A stretch of DNA of 64,000 nucleotides from contig NZ_CP036281.1 of assembly GCF_007750395.1 (NCBI RefSeq), forward strand, positions 781,211-845,210, written 5' to 3'. Under the pieces are notes generated by a model. That model had not been told where the DNA came from and did not search any database. It worked only from the letters and a program-made list of their open reading frames with translations. This stretch comes from Polystyrenella longa (GTDB taxonomy: Bacteria; Planctomycetota; Planctomycetia; Planctomycetales; Planctomycetaceae). Shown here one piece after another: positions 58,117 through 64,000 of the stretch (its first letter is position 1; the number at the start of each line of letters is the position of its first letter). The translations under genes and the position numbers were made by a program.

Positions 58117-59208
58117 ATGGATTTCCAATTCATAAAAACGACGGCCTGTCTGACTGGCCTTGGTCTCTGCAGTTCCCTGGTGGGCTGTCAGAGTACCGAC
58201 AAACAGGATTACTATCAGCCTCACGGTCACCGTGGAGAAATGGTGCAGCAGGTACCGCAGGCGCATTCTGTACATTCTGCTCCCGGTTACTCACAGCAGG
58301 CACCGATGCATCCATCGCAGATGAATTCTCTGCCACAGAATGACGCGCGGCCGATGCAGTCGGGTCCGCTGTACACACCGAAACAGCAGCATCAACCACG
58401 ATTGATTGCACCACCGGGACAAGGTGGTTCGTTGTCTCCTCCCATGGCACCTCCAGCGGTTCCTGGTGTCGCACCCTATGGGGCACCTAATGGCGGGGTT
58501 ATTCCCGTTCCCGCACCTACCAGTTGGGTTCCAGCACCTCAGGGTGGGTACATGCCCGCCAGCTACTTACAGCCTCAACAGGTGAGTGGTCCCTGGGCTC
58601 CGCACGTTCAACAAAATCAGATGGGTCCCTTCGGGCTGATCACACCAGAAACACCCCGTACCTTCGCTCCCGTTCCGATGCACTCTGTTTCTCAAGCAGA
58701 ACAGGTTAAGTACCTGCCTGTGCGGTTTGACTCTTCCAACGTGGTTCAGAATTCGGGTCAGGGTTTATTCGCACCAGGCTGGCAGGATCGTCAAACAGAA
58801 TGGACGGGTAACCGTCTGCAGATGACGACACCATGGCAGATGCAACAGAATGTGGTTAACCCCGTGGTACTCAATCCCATTCTTCAGCCGCAGTCCGCAA
58901 ACCGTTTTGTGACTCGTGAAGGTACCAGCGGACAGCAGTTCATGATTTCACCACCCAGCAGCACCTTGGTTGACGAATGGCCATTGAAGGTGGATGAAAC
59001 TGAACTTGTAAACGTAGAAGAATTCGTACCGGATGAGAACGTAGTCGAAGCATTTGTGTCGGGAGATTTGCCCATCATCCAACCAGAAATTCGCCATCGT
59101 CTGCAAAACGCACAAGCTTATTCGGAATCAGCACGAAAAACGCCCGTCTCTCGTTCCGCTGAAGCGAAACAGGAGACTGCAGGTCCTATGTTACTTCGTT
59201 TTGAATAG
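58117..59208 (+). CDS. Pro/Gln-rich lipoprotein of unknown function
   Basis: 363 residues. The lipobox is LVG-C24. The body is low-complexity, rich in Pro, Gln, His and Ala (AMPAPP-style runs, for example GGSLSPPMAPPAVPGVAPYG), with no enzyme motif, then a more ordered acidic end (VDEWPLKVDETELVNVEEFV). Such proteins are frequent surface components in planctomycetes. GAAAG six bases upstream of the ATG at 58117 supports that start. It has its own terminator at 59234. Confidence 0.75.
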   Translation: MDFQFIKTTACLTGLGLCSSLVGCQSTDKQDYYQPHGHRGEMVQQVPQAHSVHSAPGYSQQAPMHPSQMNSLPQNDARPMQSGPLYTPKQQHQPRLIAPPGQGGSLSPPMAPPAVPGVAPYGAPNGGVIPVPAPTSWVPAPQGGYMPASYLQPQQVSGPWAPHVQQNQMGPFGLITPETPRTFAPVPMHSVSQAEQVKYLPVRFDSSNVVQNSGQGLFAPGWQDRQTEWTGNRLQMTTPWQMQQNVVNPVVLNPILQPQSANRFVTREGTSGQQFMISPPSSTLVDEWPLKVDETELVNVEEFVPDENVVEAFVSGDLPIIQPEIRHRLQNAQAYSESARKTPVSRSAEAKQETAGPMLLRFE

Positions 59209-59233
59209 TCTAATCTCGAAACCCCTGTTGATG

Positions 59234-59271
59234 AAACGGCCTTCAACGCTCCATGTGTTGATGGCCGTTTT
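59234..59271. terminator. Bidirectional terminator between the lipoprotein and nitroreductase genes
   Basis: AAACGGCC (59234-59241) pairs with GGCCGTTT (59263-59270), extended by TCAAC/GTTGA across one mismatch, with T on both outer sides. The genes on either side are convergent. Confidence 0.75.
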
Positions 59272-59331
59272 CTATTGGGGTGAATTCGAAATTGATATCT
59301 ATTATTTCGAATTCTATTTTCAGAGAAACTT

Positions 59332-59934
59332 TCAGAATTGATCCCAGATCAGGACTTCTTCGAGCGGAATTTTCCCACCACGAGGTTTCGGTTCGCCGTC
59401 TGCTTTCCCGACGGCGACAAACATGGCGACGAGGTGATCTTCTGGCAGCTTGATCAGCTGACCAACCTTTTCGAAGTCGAATCCATCCATTGGGCAGGAG
59501 TCGAGCCCCATTCCTTTTGCGGTCAGCATGATCGTCTGGGCGATTAATCCGCTGGACCGAATCGCTTCGTCGCGTTGCAACTGATCGCGTCCGTCGTAAA
59601 AGTTCCGGATCATGTTGGCCAAATTCTGTTGAGTCTTTTCATCAACATGACTCCAGTACCGTTCCGGCTCCTTCTTCCAGGCTTGCATGTCCGCGCAGAG
59701 CACAAACAGAACGGAAGATTGTGTCACTTGTGGCTGATTATTGGCGGCCTCGCTGATTTGCTGAAGCAGTTCTTTATCTTGTACAGCGACGATTCTGTAA
59801 TGCTGGATGTTGAACGCAGAGGGAGCCAGTTTGGCAACCGAGATCAGTTGTTCGATATCTTGTCGGTTCAAGGAAAATTCTGGATCGAATGATTTAATGG
59901 CACGACGTGTCTGGATTGCTTCAATGACGTCCAC
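59332..59934 (-). CDS. Nitroreductase-family protein
   Basis: 200 residues from the GTG at 59934 (GAGAGG nine bases upstream); the longer frame to 60060 has no similarity. Family landmarks: AIQTRRAIKSFDPEF (FMN phosphate Arg pair, residues 5-19), LAPSAFNIQHYRIV (35-48), GLIAQTIMLTAKGMGLDSCP (central helix) and VAVGKADGEPKPRG. Flavin-dependent reduction of nitro compounds, quinones or enones by NAD(P)H in the cytoplasm; substrate unknown. Confidence 0.9.
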   Translation of the reverse strand: MDVIEAIQTRRAIKSFDPEFSLNRQDIEQLISVAKLAPSAFNIQHYRIVAVQDKELLQQISEAANNQPQVTQSSVLFVLCADMQAWKKEPERYWSHVDEKTQQNLANMIRNFYDGRDQLQRDEAIRSSGLIAQTIMLTAKGMGLDSCPMDGFDFEKVGQLIKLPEDHLVAMFVAVGKADGEPKPRGGKIPLEEVLIWDQF

Positions 59935-60507
59935 AGGCTCAGATCCTCTCTGGAGTTTTACGGGTAAACAGTTTGGTTGACTGATGAAAAGAGACAGATC
60001 GCAGCGAAACTGCGAGGGAGAGGTAAGTTCGGCACGATTCGACGATACAGGGCCCGCCAACTAAACAACAGTTTTTGCAACAACGGAGACTTTGTTCAGT
60101 TTCTGAAGTCTTTATAGAAGCTATCCTAACGGAACACATTGTGCGAATGTACTGTGGGCGGAGACGTGAATCGCGCTCCCTACCGGATTCGGTAGGGAGT
60201 TGCATTTGCCTCTTTCCGTGGTTTCAATGAGAAGATCAAGAAATTTTGCGGGTCAATAGAATGCATTACACGCATCATTTTCGAAGGAGCTAGAAAGAAC
60301 TCAAATTCTTGAGTGGAACAGAGTTGTGTTCTATCAACAGTGTCACAACTTGTGTTTTTCACGATCGTTAGAAAGTTGTTTATCGATAACCAGTTTCCGC
60401 TCGAGTAATAACTGATAGACACAAATGAATGAGTTCTTCGGGCTTGGCCTGTATTTATCCCCCCCCTCGTAAAGCTGAGTTCGATTGTAGAATCAACAGG
60501 ATACTTC
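59935..60507. other. Spacer upstream of nitroreductase and HEAT-sialidase
   Basis: Divergent promoters lie here. A strong 10-bp hairpin sits at 60176-60199. A 169-codon minus frame (60180-60689) overlaps the sialidase start and lacks a ribosome site, so it is not called. Confidence 0.5.
60176..60199. repeat. Perfect 10-bp hairpin in the sialidase upstream region
   Basis: CTCCCTACCG and CGGTAGGGAG (60176-60185, 60190-60199) close a 4-nt loop. There is no T-tract on either side, so it is not a plain terminator. A leader or operator role is possible. Confidence 0.45.
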
Positions 60508-62442
60508 ATGAATAATATGAACAAATTACACTCACCTGCCAGCAAATGGTTGCTGGGACTGACCCTGGTTTCTTTTATGAGCATTTCGGTAATGGCAGCA
60601 GAGCCAATCACGTTATCAGACGAGGTTTCCTCACAGGCTCTCGAAGTCCTTGAGTCTGGTCTCGGGGCCGAAGACTTCTGGCCTTCCATGCATGCTGCCG
60701 AAGCGTTGACGGGGGCAGGGCATCCGGAAGATGTGGTGACTGTCCTGACTCCGATGTTGGATAAAATCGACGATGATCAACAACGGTGCGGAGTGGCTCG
60801 CGAGTTAGTCCGCGCGGGCGAACGTCATCATCGCCATGTCCTCTTTTCAATACTGGGCAGTGACGACCCTTACGGTCACATTCATGCCTGCGAATCGATG
60901 TACAAAATCGGCGAAGTCCATTATGGAAACATGCTGCGAAAGGCACTCGCGAATGAAGAAAAACCAATTCAACAGATGATGGCGTCGGCGGCTCTAGCGA
61001 AAGCAGGACATCCACAAGCGATGGATCTGGTCCGTGCGAAGCTGAATGATCCAGACGTGAATATCTCTCGTATCTCTGCCTGGATACTGGCCCGTTTGGG
61101 AAATGAACAGGATATCGAACCTGTTCGTCAGGCAATGGCGAAGGCGACCAAACCGGAAGATCGTTGTTATTTCGAGCATGCCCTTGCGATGTTAGGTGAT
61201 CCTGCCGGGAAGGAAGCGACGTTAAAGAACCTGGAGCATACTGACTCGTTTGTTCGTCGCTACGCTGCAGTCTTTGCTGGAGAAGCGGGCCTAGTCGAAG
61301 CCCAACCTCAGCTCGAAAAAATGCTGAAGGACGAAGACGTGGATGCCCGAATTCGTGCCGCTCAGGCATTGTTCGTACTTTCGAAACCGCATCAGGATAT
61401 CCAGGAGATTATTGTCCGCGATGTCTTCGCAGCAGATGAAAAGCATCCTCGTTACAGCGAAGGATCTATTATTCAGCTCGATAACGGAAACCTGTTGTTT
61501 GCAAATACAGAATTCGCCGAGTCGACATCCGATTTTGCCGAAGCTCAAATCGTGGCAATGGAATCTGCGGATGAAGGCCGAACATGGACTGACAGACGTG
61601 TTCTTCAGGAAAACATTGGTGGGAAAAATGTGATGTCCGCAACATTGCGGCGGCTGACGCATGTGCAAAAAGAACCGGCTGCGATCGGGCTCTTTTATCT
61701 GGTCAAGAATGATTATAATGACCTGAAAGTGCACCTGCGGACTTCGACAGACGAAGGCAAAACTTTCGGGGAACCGACTGTGGTTACCGACGAACAGAAG
61801 TATCACGTCCTCAATAATGACCGCGTTACCTTACTGTCCACTGGCCGTCTGATCGTTCCTGTTGCAGTGAGTGCTGATGTTAAACAGGAAAACCACTTTG
61901 TCTGTTACTGTTATTACTCCGACGATGCCGGAAAAACCTGGGTAAAAGGAGAAGGGACCGTCGATGCTCCTCAGCGAGGGGCAATGGAACCGGAGGTCGT
62001 TGAACTCCGTGGAGGCCGTCTGGCGATGTTAATGCGGAACCAACTCGGTTTCATCGGTATCAGCTATTCAGAAGATAATGGAGTGACCTGGAGCGAGCAC
62101 GAGAGCTGGAACGTCACTGCTCCTGAAGCACCCGCGACGATCCGCCGTATTCCGGCTACAGGTGATCTGGTGTTGATCTGGAATAACAACTTCGAAGAAG
62201 GGGCCGGTCACAACGGCAAACGGACTCCTTTAACAGCGGCGATTTCCAACGATGAAGGGAAGACCTGGAAGCACGTTAAGAATCTCGAAACCTCTACCGA
62301 GCATACTTATTCCTACCCGAGCCTGATCTTCACGCAAGGACGAGCTGTGATGAGCTACTATGTGCACGACGAATCGACCAAGCTGTATTCCACCCGATTC
62401 CGTTCGGTACCGGTAAGCTGGTTTTATGAAGACGAGAAATAA
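60508..62442 (+). CDS. Secreted HEAT-repeat plus sialidase (Asp-box) protein
   Basis: 644 residues. A signal peptide ends near SVMA-AE. Residues about 40-300 are HEAT-like helical repeats (AAEALTGAGHPEDVVTVLTP; AKAGHPQAMDLVRAKLNDPD). From about 310 there is a six-bladed sialidase-type propeller with at least five Asp boxes (SADEGRTW, STDEGKTF, SDDAGKTW, SEDNGVTW, SNDEGKTW). Sialidases remove terminal sialic acid from glycans, but Asp boxes also occur in other glycosidases and I cannot place the catalytic residues. AGGA six bases before the ATG supports the start. The HEAT half may hold a partner or the substrate. Confidence 0.85.
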   Translation: MNNMNKLHSPASKWLLGLTLVSFMSISVMAAEPITLSDEVSSQALEVLESGLGAEDFWPSMHAAEALTGAGHPEDVVTVLTPMLDKIDDDQQRCGVARELVRAGERHHRHVLFSILGSDDPYGHIHACESMYKIGEVHYGNMLRKALANEEKPIQQMMASAALAKAGHPQAMDLVRAKLNDPDVNISRISAWILARLGNEQDIEPVRQAMAKATKPEDRCYFEHALAMLGDPAGKEATLKNLEHTDSFVRRYAAVFAGEAGLVEAQPQLEKMLKDEDVDARIRAAQALFVLSKPHQDIQEIIVRDVFAADEKHPRYSEGSIIQLDNGNLLFANTEFAESTSDFAEAQIVAMESADEGRTWTDRRVLQENIGGKNVMSATLRRLTHVQKEPAAIGLFYLVKNDYNDLKVHLRTSTDEGKTFGEPTVVTDEQKYHVLNNDRVTLLSTGRLIVPVAVSADVKQENHFVCYCYYSDDAGKTWVKGEGTVDAPQRGAMEPEVVELRGGRLAMLMRNQLGFIGISYSEDNGVTWSEHESWNVTAPEAPATIRRIPATGDLVLIWNNNFEEGAGHNGKRTPLTAAISNDEGKTWKHVKNLETSTEHTYSYPSLIFTQGRAVMSYYVHDESTKLYSTRFRSVPVSWFYEDEK

Positions 62443-62445
62443 TGA

Positions 62446-62475
62446 GCCTGTGACAGACCTTGGGTCTGTCGGCTA
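62446..62475. terminator. Terminator between sialidase and cytochrome-like genes
   Basis: AGCC and GACAGACC (62452-62459) pair with GGTCTGTC (62463-62470) and GGCT, with a 3-nt bulge. It lies in the 33 nt between convergent stops. The T-tract is weak, so a bidirectional RNA-end function is likely but not certain. Confidence 0.55.
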
Positions 62476-63852
62476 TTAAGAATCTGAACCGGCCTTTTTC
62501 CAATACGGGGGAAGGTCGGTTTTTGTTTGCTGGAGGATTTCGAGGATCGCCTGGCGTTGATCCGAATCGAGATGTGCGTAATCGTCGTCCTTATTGCGTT
62601 CCGTGAGAATGTCCCAAAGCTGTTGGTAGGCTGATTCTTTTACAGGTGCGGGTAGTTTGTCGAATGCGTCTGAATAGATCAGGTAGCTACAGGGATACTT
62701 GAGTATTCGGTTTTGCAAGTCGAGCTGGCGAAGTGATCGGCCTTCTGAATCGAAGGGACCTTGAGCGACGAATTCCTTCGCGAAGTCCGATGTCCCCATA
62801 ATTGGGGATGTGAACGGGGCACTCCCTTTGAAGAGGAGAGCCTGCACCAATCGCCGGGCGGCGTTATCGATACGGCGTTGGATTGATTCGCTCCGTTCGT
62901 ATTCTTCGATAGGGGCGTTGTCGGCGGCATCGCCCGATTCGTTCACACTGCTTTGGGCGAGCATTGATTTAATGAGCGTTTCATCATGCAACGCTAACTG
63001 GCCATAGTAGTTGGCCTGGGTAAGTGCGTTGTGCATTTGAGTTTGATGTTCGAGAACAAGTAACGCGACGATATCGCTATGTGGTGACGGATAACGTTCG
63101 GTATTGAGGAAGGGGGAGAGGTCCTTAATATTTGAACCGGTGGCGGCATCGAATTCTGTGTCGTCATCATTGACGGTCTCGACGAAATTATTGCCCAGAT
63201 GTTTGGCCGTACCGTGAGTGCCGGTGACGAACCAGCCGCCCCAGCGATCGTCGAAGGGGGTTTGATCGTCGACGAGATGAGTGCCCATACCGAAATTGAC
63301 TCGTCCCGTCTTTGTGGCAAAGACAGAACGGACGAGGTGCCCGGGAACATCGCGCGTATGCGATGTTGAATGGCATTGCAAACACTCGTGCGTCTTGCGT
63401 TCTAAGATCGGGGCGTCGGCTTCGCGTTGATCGAGCGTGTAAAAAATGCCACCCAGTTTCGGGTCGACGGTCGAGATCTCGAGAACCTTGGCGTGAGGAA
63501 TCCAACCGACGTAGGTGTCGTCGTTGAAATAGATCGCCCGTGGAGACTCGGGACTGATGAAGCGTTGCTGCAAGCTGGTCTTGGAGAAGACCAGCCCTTG
63601 AGAGCTAACGGGTATCTCTAACGCCTCTAACAACGCAGGGAGATATCCCTGTTGTGGGTCGTATTTGAGCTGCCGCTGACCTGCATCCAGCTCAGCCTGT
63701 ATCCGGGCCACAGGATCATTCGGGGTGCTTGTAAGATAGTTGATCGGATCGCGATCAAACAAATCCGCCGCCTGAAGCGAGGAATGGAATACAAAACCAG
63801 TACACAGTGTTAGACCAGTACACAGTAATAGGAAAATTCTGGAGCGCGACAC
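62476..63852 (-). CDS. Secreted single-CxxCH cytochrome-like protein
   Basis: 458 residues starting with GTG; GGGAGAAGG six bases upstream supports it. A signal peptide (residues 1 to about 28) is followed by a domain with KTHECLQCHSTSHTRDVPGH (about 152-171), where CLQCH is a heme-c binding motif. Flanking parts are helical (LALHDETLIKSMLAQSS) with no known enzyme signature. These planctomycete proteins are probably periplasmic electron carriers or heme sensors, but the family is not described in detail. It is convergent with the sialidase gene. Confidence 0.75.
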   Translation of the reverse strand: MSRSRIFLLLCTGLTLCTGFVFHSSLQAADLFDRDPINYLTSTPNDPVARIQAELDAGQRQLKYDPQQGYLPALLEALEIPVSSQGLVFSKTSLQQRFISPESPRAIYFNDDTYVGWIPHAKVLEISTVDPKLGGIFYTLDQREADAPILERKTHECLQCHSTSHTRDVPGHLVRSVFATKTGRVNFGMGTHLVDDQTPFDDRWGGWFVTGTHGTAKHLGNNFVETVNDDDTEFDAATGSNIKDLSPFLNTERYPSPHSDIVALLVLEHQTQMHNALTQANYYGQLALHDETLIKSMLAQSSVNESGDAADNAPIEEYERSESIQRRIDNAARRLVQALLFKGSAPFTSPIMGTSDFAKEFVAQGPFDSEGRSLRQLDLQNRILKYPCSYLIYSDAFDKLPAPVKESAYQQLWDILTERNKDDDYAHLDSDQRQAILEILQQTKTDLPPYWKKAGSDS

Positions 63853-64000
63853 GCAGAACCTTCTCCCAACAAAGGTTTAAATTGGATTAGTAAATCCAGA
63901 ATAGTCTTACGCTGGGGTAGGATCAAGCCTGATTTGGGCAGATCGTCGGTCTGCCCGGTCACCAACAGTTACAGTGTCTGTTAATGATTGTCAGGGGGCC
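63853..64000. other. Right window edge, upstream of the cytochrome-like gene
   Basis: It holds the promoter side of the minus-strand gene. I see nothing else here. Confidence 0.4.

Noticed and set aside
60180-60689. 169-codon minus frame in the sialidase upstream region
   Set aside because: It overlaps the sialidase start and a strong hairpin, with no ribosome site.

Overview
The window looks like chromosomal DNA of a planctomycete (Planctomycetota, probably near Gimesia or Rubinisphaera; the genus is inference). The signs are families that pile up in this phylum: GYF_2-domain membrane proteins, secreted PVC-type 'membrane-bound dehydrogenase plus CxxCH' proteins, a neutral-ceramidase fusion, PQQ-like propellers, an LRR lipoprotein, HEAT-sialidase and SGNH hydrolases, many of them with signal peptides or lipoboxes. 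GC is moderate. I saw no rRNA, tRNA, CRISPR array or intact prophage.

Layout. 1-8.8 kb: a SEC-C/TPR protein running off the left edge, a GYF_2 protein, a Tat-exported dimethylformamidase-like protein, a small secreted CarboxypepD_reg-like protein and an SGNH hydrolase, all on the minus strand and several closed by clear hairpin terminators. 8.9-11 kb: a small regulatory-looking locus, with an XRE regulator divergent from three small genes (an orphan, a ribbon-helix-helix protein and a domesticated IS5-type transposase N-domain). 11-16.2 kb: two PQQ-propeller proteins around an iron-dependent alcohol dehydrogenase, then a His/Gly-repeat secreted protein. 16.4-23 kb: proC, an LRR lipoprotein, a VOC protein, an SLC13/RCK permease and a CysQ-like phosphatase. 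23-27.6 kb: a GYF_2 protein, a GspE/PilB-type ATPase fused to a membrane domain, a CvpA-like protein and a zinc-ribbon membrane protein.

27.75-31.05 kb is the accessory part. It holds AT-rich orphan genes around a NADAR (ADP-ribose/riboflavin-intermediate N-glycosidase family) gene, plus an IS5-type transposase scrap. It is bracketed by a 23-bp direct repeat whose right copy is part of the ahcY terminator, and a 93-94-bp palindromic mobile element with a perfect 10-bp target duplication sits between the ahcY stop and that terminator. A second copy of the element lies at 16.3 kb. This is the best candidate for an undescribed system.

31.2-38 kb is the activated-methyl cycle: ahcY divergent from metF and metH. 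38.2-39.8 kb is a MarR-DoxX-FMN reductase locus with near-perfect palindromic operators. 40-44 kb has a PVC dehydrogenase/cytochrome and a tandem FKBP lipoprotein. 44-46.3 kb has an EamA transporter and an EEP-family phosphatase/nuclease. 46.3-52.7 kb is an LsrACDB/RhaSPQT-type sugar ABC transporter with a glycosidase-like propeller protein upstream. 52.8-63.9 kb has a giant ceramidase-dehydrogenase-cytochrome fusion, a P/Q-rich lipoprotein, a nitroreductase, a HEAT-sialidase and a cytochrome-like protein.

Function together: the secreted enzymes, sugar importer and oxidoreductases fit a heterotroph that degrades complex polymers. The methyl-cycle genes are housekeeping, and the 27.75-31.05 kb block is the likely acquired cargo.
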